64,000 nucleotides of DNA from CAZNPW01 sp964575185 (GCA_964575185.1 CAZNPW010000008.1:1-64000), one strand, 5' to 3'. Positions 24,603-33,879 are shown, counted from the first letter of the stretch. Notes: a model not told the origin generated them from the sequence alone. Program-made: numbers and translations.

Positions 24603-25772
24603 ATGCCCCCCGTCATCACCTGCATCGACGACCTGAAACGCCTGCACCGCGCCCGCGTGCCGCGCATGTTCTGGGACTACTGCGAAAGCGGCAGCTATAC
24701 CGAGCAGACGTTCCGTGACAATTCTGCCGACTTTTCCGCGCTGCGGCTGCGCCAGAGGGTCGCGCGCGACCTGTCGGGCCGGGTCCTGTCCAGCACGATG
24801 GCGGGCGAGACCGTCGCGATCCCCGTGGCGCTCGCCCCCGTCGGCTCCACGGGAATGCAGCGCGCCGACGGCGAGATCCTCGCCGCCCGCGCCGCGGCGG
24901 CCTTCGGCGTGCCCTACACGCTGTCCACGATGTCGATCTGCTCGATCGAGGACGTCGCGGCCGCCTCGACCAAGCCCTTCTGGTTCCAGCTTTATGTCAT
25001 GCGCGACGAGGATTTCGTCGACGCGATCATCGAACGCGCGCGGGCCGCGAAGTGTTCGGCGCTGGTGCTGACGCTCGACCTCCAGATCCTCGGCCAGCGG
25101 CACAAGGACCTGAAGAACGGCCTGTCCTCGCCGCCGAAGCTGACGGTGCCGAACCTGATCAACATGGCGCTGCACCCCGGCTGGGCCATGGGCATGATGG
25201 GCACACCCCGTCGGCAATTCCGCAACATCGTGGGCCACGTCAAGAACGTGAAGAAGCTGTCTGACCTGACCGCCTGGGCGAACGAACAGTTCGACCCCAA
25301 GCTCGACTGGACCAAGGTCACCCGCATCCGCGACCGCTGGGGCGGCAGGTTCATCCTGAAAGGCATCCTCGACCCCGACGACGCGCGGCTGGCCGCCGAC
25401 GCGGGGGCCGACGCGATTATCGTTTCGAATCATGGCGGTAGGCAACTCGACGGGGCCATGTCCTCGATCCGCATGCTGCCCTCGATCCTCCGCGCCGTGG
25501 GCGACCGCACCGAAGTCTGGCTCGACGGCGGCATCCGCTCCGGGCAGGACGTGCTGAAGGCGCTGGCCTTGGGCGCGCGGGGGACGATGATCGGGCGGGC
25601 CTATATCCACGGGCTCGGGGCCATGGGGCAGGCGGGGGTGACGCGGGCGCTGGAGGTCATCGCGCGCGAGCTCGACATCACCATGGCGCTGTGCGGCGAG
25701 CGCGACGTGAAGGACCTCGGCCGGCACAACCTGCTGATCCCGGAGGATTTCGAGGGCCGCTTCGTTGCCTGA
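24603..25772 (+). CDS. FMN-dependent alpha-hydroxy-acid oxidase/dehydrogenase (LldD-like)
   Basis: 389-residue TIM-barrel flavoprotein that oxidises 2-hydroxy acids such as L-lactate or glycolate. Key features: LAPVGSTGMQ (residues 78-87), FQLYVMRD (128-135), Lys253 (ILKG), and the catalytic His277 in SNHGGRQLDGA, then DGGIRSGQDV. It is divergent from the marR unit across the operator array and overlaps the following epimerase gene by 8 nt. L-lactate dehydrogenase is the default guess; other 2-hydroxy acids are possible. Confidence 0.9.
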   Translation: MPPVITCIDDLKRLHRARVPRMFWDYCESGSYTEQTFRDNSADFSALRLRQRVARDLSGRVLSSTMAGETVAIPVALAPVGSTGMQRADGEILAARAAAAFGVPYTLSTMSICSIEDVAAASTKPFWFQLYVMRDEDFVDAIIERARAAKCSALVLTLDLQILGQRHKDLKNGLSSPPKLTVPNLINMALHPGWAMGMMGTPRRQFRNIVGHVKNVKKLSDLTAWANEQFDPKLDWTKVTRIRDRWGGRFILKGILDPDDARLAADAGADAIIVSNHGGRQLDGAMSSIRMLPSILRAVGDRTEVWLDGGIRSGQDVLKALALGARGTMIGRAYIHGLGAMGQAGVTRALEVIARELDITMALCGERDVKDLGRHNLLIPEDFEGRFVA

Positions 25773-26763
25773 CCGGCACGCCTTCGTCACCGGAGCCGCG
25801 GGGTTCATCGGCTTCCACACCGCCCGGCGGCTGCTCGACGACGGCTGGCGCGTCACGGGCCTGGACGCGATGACCCCCTACTACGACCCCGCGCTGAAAC
25901 GCGCGCGGCTGGCGCAACTTGTTGACCGCAATGGCTTTTCCTTCACCGAAGGGCGGCTGGAGGAGCCGGGCCTCGTGGCCCGCCTGATGGCCGGGGCCGA
26001 CACTGTCATTCACCTCGCGGCGCAGGCCGGGGTGCGGTATTCCATCGACGCGCCGGAGAGCTACGTCGAGGCGAACCTGGTCGGCACCTTCCGCGTGCTC
26101 GAGGCCGCGCGGGCCAGCGCGCCCGCGCACCTGCTGCTGGCCTCGACCAGTTCGGCCTACGGGGCGGCGACGACCATGCCCTACGCCGAGACCGACCGCA
26201 CCGCGCATCCGCTCAGCTTCTATGCCGCCACGAAAATCGCCAACGAGGCGATGGCGCACAGCTATGCCCACCTCTACCGCCTGCCCACCACGATGTTCCG
26301 CTTCTTCACCGTCTACGGGCCCTGGGGCCGGCCCGACATGGCGCTGTTCCGGTTCGTGAAGGCGATCGCGGAGGGCCGGCCGATCGACCTCTACAACCGC
26401 GGCGACATGCGGCGGGACTTCACCTATGTCGATGATCTGGTTGAGGGAATCCTCCGCCTGATCGACGTGGTGCCGGGGACGGAGCCCGTGGAGGGCGACA
26501 GCCTGTCGCCCGACGCGCCCTTCCGCATCGTCAACATCGGCAACGGCGACCCCGTGCCGCTGGAGGCCTTCGTCGCCGCCATCGAGGCCGCGATGGGCCG
26601 CCCGGCGGCGCGGAACCTGCTGCCGATGCAGCCGGGCGACGTGCCTGCGACCTGGGCCGACGCCGGACTGATCGCCCGGCTGACCGGCGCGCCCTTGCCG
26701 AAGACACCGCTGGATCAGGGGGTTGCGGCCTTCGTCGCGTGGTATCGCGATCAGTTCACCTGA
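25765..26763 (+). CDS. NAD-dependent sugar-nucleotide epimerase (UDP-glucuronate 4-epimerase-like)
   Basis: 332-residue extended SDR. The NAD motif GAAGFIG lies at residues 10-16, catalytic STSSAYG (127-133), Tyr153 and Lys157 (YAATK), then RFFTVYGPWGRPDMA, the wording typical of UDP-glucuronate epimerases. Start is a TTG (25765-25767) inside the end of the hydroxy-acid oxidase gene, so expression depends on it. Probable role: making galacturonate donors for surface polysaccharide. No glycosyltransferases adjoin it. Its 3' end overlaps the convergent aldo/keto reductase by 13 nt. Confidence 0.88.
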   Translation: MPDRHAFVTGAAGFIGFHTARRLLDDGWRVTGLDAMTPYYDPALKRARLAQLVDRNGFSFTEGRLEEPGLVARLMAGADTVIHLAAQAGVRYSIDAPESYVEANLVGTFRVLEAARASAPAHLLLASTSSAYGAATTMPYAETDRTAHPLSFYAATKIANEAMAHSYAHLYRLPTTMFRFFTVYGPWGRPDMALFRFVKAIAEGRPIDLYNRGDMRRDFTYVDDLVEGILRLIDVVPGTEPVEGDSLSPDAPFRIVNIGNGDPVPLEAFVAAIEAAMGRPAARNLLPMQPGDVPATWADAGLIARLTGAPLPKTPLDQGVAAFVAWYRDQFT

Positions 26764-27551
26764 TCGGGGTCCGGCCCGGTGCGTTCTGCCGCATCCAGGC
26801 CCTGCAACGCCACCATGTCGCCGTCGGTCAGTTCCACCTCGCGCGCCGCGAGGTTCTCGGCCAGCCCTTCCGCGCGCGTCGACCGCGGGATGACGTTCAG
26901 GCCGAGCGCGAGGTGCCAGGCGATGACGACCTGCGCGGGCGTCGCGCCGATCCGCTGCGCGATTCCCGCAACCACCGGATCGTCGAAGGATTTCCGCTCG
27001 CCGAGCGGCGACCAGCTTTGCGTCACGATCCCCCGGTCGCGGTGCGCGGCGCGCAGGGTGCCCTGCTGCAGGCGGGGGTGGAGCTCGATCTGGTTCAAGA
27101 CCGGCAGCACGCCCGTCTCGCGCTCCAGCCGGTCGATCTGGTCGGCGTTGAAGTTCGACACCCCGATCGACCGCACCCGCCCGTCGGCCTGCAGCGCGAT
27201 CAGCGCGCGCCATGTGTCGACATACTGGTCCTTGCGCGGGCAGGGCCAGTGGATCAGGAGGAGGTCGAGGGCATCGAGCCCGAGGTTCCGCAGCGAGTCC
27301 TCGGCCGACCGCACGGCGTTGTCGTAGCCGTGCAGGTGGTTCGGCACCTTGGACGTGACGAAGACCTGATCGCGCGGCACGCCGCTGGCGCGCAGGCCCT
27401 GACCCGCGCCGCGTTCGTTTTCGTAGGCATAGGCACCGTCCATCAGCCGGTAGCCGAGGCCGAGCGCGGTCTCGACCACAAAGGCCGCATCGCGCACCTC
27501 CCACAGGCCGAAGCCGAGCGCCGGAATCTCGTGGCCGTCGTGGAATCTCAT
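26751..27551 (-). CDS. Aldo/keto reductase
   Basis: 266-residue NADPH-dependent TIM-barrel reductase of the AKR family. The catalytic tetrad is complete: Asp38, Tyr43, Lys68 and His101 (LLIHWP); SIGVSNFNADQI and late IPRSTR (cofactor binding) are present. It resembles 2,5-diketo-gluconate reductase / YeaE-type proteins. It overlaps the YmdB-like gene (ATGA) and the convergent epimerase gene. Confidence 0.93.
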   Translation of the reverse strand: MRFHDGHEIPALGFGLWEVRDAAFVVETALGLGYRLMDGAYAYENERGAGQGLRASGVPRDQVFVTSKVPNHLHGYDNAVRSAEDSLRNLGLDALDLLLIHWPCPRKDQYVDTWRALIALQADGRVRSIGVSNFNADQIDRLERETGVLPVLNQIELHPRLQQGTLRAAHRDRGIVTQSWSPLGERKSFDDPVVAGIAQRIGATPAQVVIAWHLALGLNVIPRSTRAEGLAENLAAREVELTDGDMVALQGLDAAERTGPDPDQVN

Positions 27552-28360
27552 GGGGTTGCCTCCTGCAGGCGGCCGCCGAGGCGGACCGGGCGGATCGCCT
27601 GGGCCAGCCCCGTGCGGTCATCCGTCTGCACGAACGTGCCGCAGAGCGTTGCTGTTCCCTCGGCCGGCTCGAAGCGGCCCCTCGCCATCCCGGTGACGAA
27701 GCGGCGCATCGGCTCGAGCTTCTCCATCCCGATCACGCTGTCGTAGTCGCCGCACATGCCGGCGTCGGACTGGAAGGCGGTGCCGCCGGAAAGGATCTGC
27801 GCATCCGCGGTGGGGATGTGGGTGTGGGTGCCCACCACCAGCGAGGCGCGGCCGTCGCACCAGTGGGCGAGGCCCATCTTCTCGGACGTGGCCTCGGCGT
27901 GGACGTCGATGACGGTGGCCTGCACGGCGGCCCCGAGGGTGTTCTGGCGCAGCACGGTGTCGAGCGCGCTGAAGGGGTCGTCGAAGGGGCGCTTCATGAA
28001 CACCTGCCCCAGCACCTGCGCCACGAGCACCCGGCGGCCGCCGGGTGCGGGGAAGACGCGGGCACCGTGGCCGGGGGCGAGGCGGGCGTAGTTCAGCGGG
28101 CGCAGGACGCGCGGTTCGCCCTCGATGAAGGCCGCCATGTCCTTCTGGTCGAAGGCATGGTCGCCGAGCGTGAGGCAGTCGGCCCCAGCGGCGAGGATGG
28201 CGCGGGCGTGCTCGCCCGACAGGCCCGCGCCGCCGGTGGCGTTCTCGGCGTTCACCACGATGAAGTCGAGCGCCCAGTCGGTGCGGAGGGAGGGCAGGCG
28301 GTCGGCCACGGCCGTGCGCCCGGTGCGGCCCATGACGTCGCCGAGAAAGAGGATGCGCAT
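27548..28360 (-). CDS. YmdB-family metallophosphoesterase (TIGR00282)
   Basis: 270-residue two-metal phosphodiesterase; the Bacillus homologue hydrolyses 2',3'-cAMP. Metal-binding motifs: GDVMGRTGR at the N-terminus, VNAENATGGAGL, GDHAFDQKD, and GTHTHIPTAD. The third motif reads GDH, while most members have GNH, so a metal ligand Asn is replaced by Asp. It overlaps the aldo/keto reductase gene and is divergent from the helicase gene. Confidence 0.9.
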   Translation of the reverse strand: MRILFLGDVMGRTGRTAVADRLPSLRTDWALDFIVVNAENATGGAGLSGEHARAILAAGADCLTLGDHAFDQKDMAAFIEGEPRVLRPLNYARLAPGHGARVFPAPGGRRVLVAQVLGQVFMKRPFDDPFSALDTVLRQNTLGAAVQATVIDVHAEATSEKMGLAHWCDGRASLVVGTHTHIPTADAQILSGGTAFQSDAGMCGDYDSVIGMEKLEPMRRFVTGMARGRFEPAEGTATLCGTFVQTDDRTGLAQAIRPVRLGGRLQEATP

Positions 28361-28435
28361 CGCAGGCAGGTAAGCCGGCCGCCTGCGGTGGGCAAGGGCG
28401 ATTGTCCCGGCAGCGCGGGCGCTTATGTTGCGGGT

Positions 28436-28460
28436 GAGGCCCCGGCCTGCGCCGGGGCGC
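28436..28460 (+). repeat. GC hairpin repeat, copy 2 (before helicase gene)
   Basis: GAGGCCCCGGC-CTGC-GCCGGGGCGC, matching the copies at 256-279 and 33849-33873. Here it lies between the divergent ymdB-like and helicase genes, 30 nt before the helicase start, so it falls in a 5' leader rather than after a gene. Confidence 0.65.
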
Positions 28461-28490
28461 GTGGTTTCCGCTGGCGCCGGTTGGAGTGCG

Positions 28491-30878
28491 ATGACCGACC
28501 TGCCGCTCTCGCTGACCGCCTGGTTCGCCGCGCAGGGCTGGGCGCTGCATCCCCACCAGACCGCGATGCTGGCCCGGGCGGACCGGCCGTCGACCCTGCT
28601 GATCGCGCCGACGGGGGGCGGCAAGACGATGGCCGGGTTCCTGCCGACGCTGGCGGAGCTGGGGGCGACGCCGGGGCCGGGGCTGCACACGCTGTACCTG
28701 TCGCCGCTGAAGGCGCTGGCGGCGGACATCCGGCGCAACCTGCGGGCCCCGCTGGAGGGCGCGGGGCTCGCGATCCGGGTGGAGGACCGGACGGGCGACA
28801 CCGGCCATGCCCGGCGGCAGCGGCAGCGGGCGGACCCGCCGCACATCCTGCTGACGACGCCCGAGTCGCTCGCGCTGATGCTGAGCTATCCCGATGCCGC
28901 GCGGACCTTTGCCGGCCTCAGGCGGGTGATCGTGGACGAGATCCATGCGCTGGCCGAGAGCAAGCGGGGGGACCAGCTGATGCTGTGCCTGGCGCGGCTG
29001 GCGGCGATGTGCCCCGGGCTGCGGCGGGTCGGGCTGTCGGCGACGGTGGAGGATCCGCCCGCGCTGGCGCGGTATCTGGCCGCGGGGACGGAGGTGCTGC
29101 TCGCCGACCCCGGGCCGGAGCCCGACATCACGATGCTGGAGCTGGAGGCGCCGCCGCCCTGGGCGGGGGGCGGGGGGCGGCACGCGATCCCGGCGGTGCT
29201 GGAGGAGGTGCGGCGGCACCGGACCACGCTTATCTTCCACAACACCCGCGCGCAGGCCGAGCTGTTCTTCCGCGACCTGTGGCTGGCGAACGACGAGGGG
29301 CTGCCGATCGCCATCCACCACGGCTCGCTCGCGCGCGAGCAGCGCCAGCGGGTGGAGGCGGCGATGACCGCCGGGCAGTTGCGCGCGGTGGTCTGCACGG
29401 GGACGCTCGACCTCGGGATCGACTGGGGCGACGTGGACCTGGTGATCCAGATCGGCGCGCCGAAGAACGTCAAGCGCCTGGTGCAGCGGATCGGGCGGGC
29501 GAACCACCGCTACAACGCGCCGTCGAAGGCGCTGGTGGTGCCCGCGAACCGCTTCGAGGTGGTGGAATGCGTGGCGGCGCTGGCCGCGGTGACGGCGCAC
29601 GACCTGGACGGCGAGCCGCGGGGCGAGGGGCCGCGCGACGTGCTGTGCCAGCACATCCTGATGCGCGCCTGTGCGGGGCCCTTCGCGGCGGACGACCTGT
29701 TCGCCGAGGTGACGCAGGCGGGTCCCTACCGGGGCCTGCGCCGGGAGGGGTTCGACGCCTGCCTCGATTTCGTGGCGACGGGGGGTTACGCGCTGCGCGC
29801 CTACGACCGCTGGCAGCGGCTGATGCTGCGCGACGGGCTGTGGACCCTGCGCGACCCGCGCGCGGCGGCGGTGATCCGGCAGAACCTGGGCACGATCATC
29901 TCGTCCGAGGTGCTGCCGGTGCGGATGCGGGGGCGGGGCATGCCGCTGGGCGAGGTCGAGGAGGATTTCGCGGCGCAGCTGACCCCCGGCGACACCTTCC
30001 TGATGGGGGGCGAGGTCGTGCGCTACGAATCCCTGCGCGAGATGACGGTGGAGGTGTCGAAGGCCCCCGGCCGCGAGCCCAAGGTCGCGACCTTCTGGGG
30101 CACGAAGTTCGCGACCTCCACCCGCCTGACGCACCGCATCCTGCGGATGTTCCGCGACCGCGACTTCGCGCGCCTGCCCGCACACACCGCCGACTGGCTG
30201 CGGTTGCAGGAGGAGGTGAGCCGCCTGCCGCAGGCCGACCGGCTGCTCTGCGAGAGTTTCCCGCATGACGGGCGCGAGCACCTGTGCGTCTACGGCTTTG
30301 CCGGGCGGAACGCGCAGGCGACGCTGGGGCTCTTGGTGACGAAGCAGATGGAGGAGGCGGGGCTGCACCCCTTGGGCTTCGTCGTGACCGACTACGCGAC
30401 GCTGATCTGGGGGCTAGAGGCGGTGCACGACCCCGCGCCGTTGTTCGACGCCGACGCCATGCGGGCGGGGCTGGAGGGCTGGCTTGCCGGCAACGCGGTG
30501 ATGAAGCGCACCTTCCGCAACGCCGCGATCATCTCGGGGCTGATCGAGCGGACGCATCAGGGGCGGCGGAAGACGGGGCGGCAGGCGACGTTCTCGTCCG
30601 ACATCCTGTATGACACGCTGGCGAAATACGACCCCGGCCACGTCCTGCTGGAGATCACCCGCGAGGAGGCGATGCGGGGGCTGGTCGACTTCGGCCGGAT
30701 CGAGGAGATGCTTTCGCGCGTGCAGGGCCGGATCGACGCCGTGCGGCTGGCCCGCGTCACCCCGCTCGCCGCGCCGATGTTCCTCGAGCCGGGGAAGATC
30801 CCCGTCTTCGGCGCGGGGCGCGAGCGGCTGCTCGAGGACGCGGCGGCGCGGCTGATGGCGGCGGCGGGGCTGGGGTGA
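28491..30878 (+). CDS. Ligase-associated DNA damage response DEXH-box helicase (Lhr-like)
   Basis: 795-residue superfamily 2 helicase of the type found in bacterial DNA repair cassettes with an ATP-dependent ligase and a metallo-exonuclease. Motif I APTGGGKT, motif II VDEIHAL (DEIH), motif III GLSATVEDP, and motif VI QRIGRANHR are all intact. The C-terminal Lhr-specific domains (ATFWGTKFATSTRLTHRI onward) are complete. ATG 28491 has a TTGGAG ribosome binding site. The usual ligase and exonuclease partners are not next to it in this window. Confidence 0.93.
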   Translation: MTDLPLSLTAWFAAQGWALHPHQTAMLARADRPSTLLIAPTGGGKTMAGFLPTLAELGATPGPGLHTLYLSPLKALAADIRRNLRAPLEGAGLAIRVEDRTGDTGHARRQRQRADPPHILLTTPESLALMLSYPDAARTFAGLRRVIVDEIHALAESKRGDQLMLCLARLAAMCPGLRRVGLSATVEDPPALARYLAAGTEVLLADPGPEPDITMLELEAPPPWAGGGGRHAIPAVLEEVRRHRTTLIFHNTRAQAELFFRDLWLANDEGLPIAIHHGSLAREQRQRVEAAMTAGQLRAVVCTGTLDLGIDWGDVDLVIQIGAPKNVKRLVQRIGRANHRYNAPSKALVVPANRFEVVECVAALAAVTAHDLDGEPRGEGPRDVLCQHILMRACAGPFAADDLFAEVTQAGPYRGLRREGFDACLDFVATGGYALRAYDRWQRLMLRDGLWTLRDPRAAAVIRQNLGTIISSEVLPVRMRGRGMPLGEVEEDFAAQLTPGDTFLMGGEVVRYESLREMTVEVSKAPGREPKVATFWGTKFATSTRLTHRILRMFRDRDFARLPAHTADWLRLQEEVSRLPQADRLLCESFPHDGREHLCVYGFAGRNAQATLGLLVTKQMEEAGLHPLGFVVTDYATLIWGLEAVHDPAPLFDADAMRAGLEGWLAGNAVMKRTFRNAAIISGLIERTHQGRRKTGRQATFSSDILYDTLAKYDPGHVLLEITREEAMRGLVDFGRIEEMLSRVQGRIDAVRLARVTPLAAPMFLEPGKIPVFGAGRERLLEDAAARLMAAAGLG

Positions 30879-30945
30879 TCCGGCACCGTTCGGGCGACAT
30901 CAGGGTGAACCGCTCGCTTTCCGGTCAAGACGCTCCACGGCGGGT

Positions 30946-30984
30946 CGCCGGCCGGTGCGCCACCGGTCCGGGGACCAGCCGGCG
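30946..30984. terminator. Three-way-junction hairpin between convergent genes
   Basis: Outer stem CGCCGGC (30946-30952) / GCCGGCG (30978-30984) encloses two hairpins, CGGTG-CGC-CACCG (30953-30965) and GGTC-CGGG-GACC (about 30965-30976). It lies in the 146-nt gap between the convergent helicase and M3 peptidase genes and is likely a bidirectional terminator. Confidence 0.55.
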
Positions 30985-31024
30985 ACGGGGTGGGAACCCC
31001 CCCCGTGCGACGGCTTTGCAAGCG

Positions 31025-33040
31025 TCACGCCGCGTCCAGGAGTCCCCGTCCCTTCAGCAGCGCCTCGACCCCCGGCATCCGGCCGCGGAAGCGGAGATAC
31101 AGCGTCTCGGGGTCGGCGGAGCCGCCGGTGGCGAGGATGGTTTCCTCCAGCCGCCGGGCGGTCGCCGGGTCGAAGGGGTCGCCCGCCTCCTCGAAGGCGG
31201 CGAAGGCGTCGGCGTCCATCACCTCGGACCACATGTAGCTGTAGTAGCCCGAGGAATAGCCGTCGCCCGAAAAGACGTGCGCGAAATGGGGCGTCGCGTG
31301 GCGCATCGCGATCGCGCGGGGCAGGCCGAGGTCCTCCAGCACCCGCGCCTGCGCGGCCATCGGGTCGGCCGGGGGCGCACGATCGTGGAAGGCGAGGTCG
31401 ACGAGGGCGGAGGCGAGGAACTCCACCGTGGCGAAGCCCTGGTCGTAGGTCGCGGCGGCGAGCAGGCGGTCGCGCAGCGCCTCGGGCATCGGCGCGCCGG
31501 TCGCGTGGTGGCGGGCGTGGGCGGCCAGCACCTGCGGCACCTCGAGCCAGTGTTCATAAAGCTGGCTCGGCAGCTCCACGAAGTCGCGCGCCACGCTGGT
31601 GCCGGAGACGAAGGGGTGGGTCACGTCGGACAGCATCTGGTGCAGCGCGTGGCCGAACTCGTGGAAGAGCGTGCGCGCGTCGTCCCAGGACAAAAGCACG
31701 GGGTCGCCGGGGGCGAAGTTGCAGACATTGACGACGACGGGGCGGATGTCGGCGCCGAGCTTGCGCTGCTGGCGGAAGGCCGCGCACCAGGCGCCCGACC
31801 GCTTCGATGCCCGCGCGACATAGTCGCCGATGAAGACGGCCATGTGGCGGCCGGCGCGCGTGACCTCCCAGGCGCGGACGCCCGGGTGGTAGAGCGGCAG
31901 GTCGAGCGGGCGGAACTGCAGCCCGAAGAGCCGGTGCGCGCAGTTGAACTGCGCCGCGAGCATGGCATCGAGCGGGAGGTAGGGTTTGAGGACCGCCTCG
32001 TCGAGGTCGTGTTCGGCCATCCGGCGCCTTTCGGAATAGAAGCGCCAGTCCCAGGGTTCGAGCGGGCCGTTGTGGCCGTCGGCGTGGAGCATCGCCTCGA
32101 GGACCCGCGCGTCGGCCTCGGCCCGGGCCTTCGCCGGGGCCCAGACGCGCATGAGGAGCTCGCGCACGGCCTGCGGCGTCCCGGCCATCTCGGGTTCGAG
32201 CTTGAAGGCGGCGAAGGAGGGGTAGCCGAGCAGCGCCGCGCGTTCGTGGCGCAGGGCGAGCGTTTCGGCGGCGATGGCGCGGTTGTCGGTCGCGCCGCCG
32301 TTCGCGCCCCGGGCGGTCCAGGCGCGGAACGCCGTTTCGCGCAGCCTGCGGTCGGGGGAGAACTGCAGGAAGGGCACGATCAGGCTGCGGTTCAGCGTGA
32401 CGACGGGGCCGGGCTGCCCGCGCTCCGCCCCGGCGGCGCGGGCGGAGGCCGCGACGAAATCGGGCAGGCCCGCAAGGTCGGCCTCGGCCAGCGGCAGGAA
32501 CCAGTCGCGTTCGTCGGCCAGCAGGTTCTGCGCGAACTGCGTGCCCAGCACGGCGAGCCGGGACTTGATCGCGGTCATCCGTTCGGCCTGGCCACCCGTC
32601 AGCGCCGCCCCGGCGCGCAGGAACATCCGGCGGTAGAGCATGAGCACGCGCGCCTGTTCGTCCGTCAGGCCGAGCCTGTCGCGCGCATCCCACAGCGCGG
32701 CGATCCGGGCGAAGAGGGCCGCGTCGTTGGTGACCTCGGAGGCGAAGGCCGAGAGCTTCGGCGCGAGGTCGCGCTGGAGGTCCTCGCGCGCGGGGGTGCT
32801 GTCGGCGCCGGCGAGGTTCCAGAACACGCCGCCGACGCGGTCGAGCGTCGCCTCGGCCAGCTCCAGCGCGGCGATGGTGTTGGCGAAGGTGGGCGCGGCG
32901 GGGTCGGCCGCGATCGCGGCGATGGCCGCGCGCGCCTCGGCCAGCCCGGCGTCGAAGGCGGGGGCGAAGTGGTCGTCCCGCAGGGCGGCGAAGGGCGGCA
33001 GGGCGAAGGGGGTATCCCAGGGGGCGAGCAGGGGGTTCAT
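31025..33040 (-). CDS. M3-family zinc oligopeptidase (oligopeptidase A / Dcp type)
   Basis: 671-residue cytosolic metallopeptidase that degrades short peptides. The zinc site HEFGH lies at residues 460-464 with the third ligand Glu489 (DFVELPSQ), and the substrate-contacting SGYYSYMWSEV occurs near the C-terminus. Length fits PrlC/Dcp. Its ATG overlaps the stop of the amino-acid ABC permease (ATGA), suggesting peptide and amino acid uptake are linked in one operon. Confidence 0.95.
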   Translation of the reverse strand: MNPLLAPWDTPFALPPFAALRDDHFAPAFDAGLAEARAAIAAIAADPAAPTFANTIAALELAEATLDRVGGVFWNLAGADSTPAREDLQRDLAPKLSAFASEVTNDAALFARIAALWDARDRLGLTDEQARVLMLYRRMFLRAGAALTGGQAERMTAIKSRLAVLGTQFAQNLLADERDWFLPLAEADLAGLPDFVAASARAAGAERGQPGPVVTLNRSLIVPFLQFSPDRRLRETAFRAWTARGANGGATDNRAIAAETLALRHERAALLGYPSFAAFKLEPEMAGTPQAVRELLMRVWAPAKARAEADARVLEAMLHADGHNGPLEPWDWRFYSERRRMAEHDLDEAVLKPYLPLDAMLAAQFNCAHRLFGLQFRPLDLPLYHPGVRAWEVTRAGRHMAVFIGDYVARASKRSGAWCAAFRQQRKLGADIRPVVVNVCNFAPGDPVLLSWDDARTLFHEFGHALHQMLSDVTHPFVSGTSVARDFVELPSQLYEHWLEVPQVLAAHARHHATGAPMPEALRDRLLAAATYDQGFATVEFLASALVDLAFHDRAPPADPMAAQARVLEDLGLPRAIAMRHATPHFAHVFSGDGYSSGYYSYMWSEVMDADAFAAFEEAGDPFDPATARRLEETILATGGSADPETLYLRFRGRMPGVEALLKGRGLLDAA

Positions 33041-33843
33041 CGGGAGCCTCTACGGGGGGTGCGGGCGCGCAGGCGCATCTCGATGCGGCGCAGGATCAGC
33101 GACAATGTGATGGTTAGCGTCAGGTAAAGGAAGGCCACCACGTTGTAGGTCTCAAAGTAGCGGAAGTTCGAGGCCGCGATCACCTTGCCGAGCTGTGCCA
33201 CGTCGGTGACGCCGAGCACGCTGACGAGCGAGGAATCCTTCACCATGCTGACGAAGTCGTTGCCGTAGGGCGGCAGGATGATGCGGAAGGCCTGGGGGAA
33301 GGTGACGGTGCGGAAGATGGCCCGGCGCGAGAGGCCGAGCGCCTGCGCGGCCTCGATCTGGCCGCGGTCGACGGCCTGCAGGCCCGCGCGGAAGATCTCG
33401 GCCAGGAAGGCGGAATAGGCGAGGATCAGCGCCAGCACGGCGCGGGCGACCAGCGGGAAGTCGCGCGGGCGGACGGGGTCGAGGCCGCCCTGCGCGAGGA
33501 GCCGGTTCAGGCCCTCGACCGCGAGGGGCGCGAAGACGAAGGCCACGTAGAGCAGGAGCACGATGATCGGGACGCCCCGCACCACCTCGATGTAGAAGCG
33601 CGCGACCTGGCGCAGGACCAGCCGGCGCGACAGCGACATCAGCGCGAGGCCGAGGCCGAGGACCGAGGCCCCGGCGAAGGCGACGACGGTGACGAGGACG
33701 GTGATCTCGATCCCGAGCGCGAGCTTGGCCAGCGCGTCGGCGTAGACGGGGTTGGCGAGGATCTGCCACAGGATGACGAGGCCGGTCGCGACGAGCGCGA
33801 CCAGCCACCAGGGGAAATCCTTGTCGGGTTCGGGCGAGACCAT
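33037..33843 (-). CDS. Amino-acid ABC transporter permease (HisM/GlnP type)
   Basis: 268-residue inner-membrane permease of the polar amino acid importer family. A first membrane segment at residues 13-30 precedes the core with VRGVPIIVLLLYVAFVF; the EAA-loop is EAAQALGLSRRAIFRTVTFP and then PPYGNDFVSMVKDSSLVSVLG, highly characteristic. It is preceded by the binding-protein gene across 36 nt that contain hairpin copy 3, and overlaps the M3 peptidase gene. No ATPase gene is adjacent. Confidence 0.94.
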   Translation of the reverse strand: MVSPEPDKDFPWWLVALVATGLVILWQILANPVYADALAKLALGIEITVLVTVVAFAGASVLGLGLALMSLSRRLVLRQVARFYIEVVRGVPIIVLLLYVAFVFAPLAVEGLNRLLAQGGLDPVRPRDFPLVARAVLALILAYSAFLAEIFRAGLQAVDRGQIEAAQALGLSRRAIFRTVTFPQAFRIILPPYGNDFVSMVKDSSLVSVLGVTDVAQLGKVIAASNFRYFETYNVVAFLYLTLTITLSLILRRIEMRLRARTPRRGSR

Positions 33844-33848
33844 CGGGG

Positions 33849-33873
33849 GAGGCCCCGGCCTGCGCCGGGGCGC
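33849..33873 (+). repeat. GC hairpin repeat, copy 3 (between binding protein and permease)
   Basis: Reads GAGGCCCCGGC-CTGC-GCCGGGGCGC on the plus strand, virtually identical to copy 2. It sits just after the binding-protein stop (minus strand), a usual place for a message-stabilising hairpin. Confidence 0.65.
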
Positions 33874-33879
33874 CCGTCG

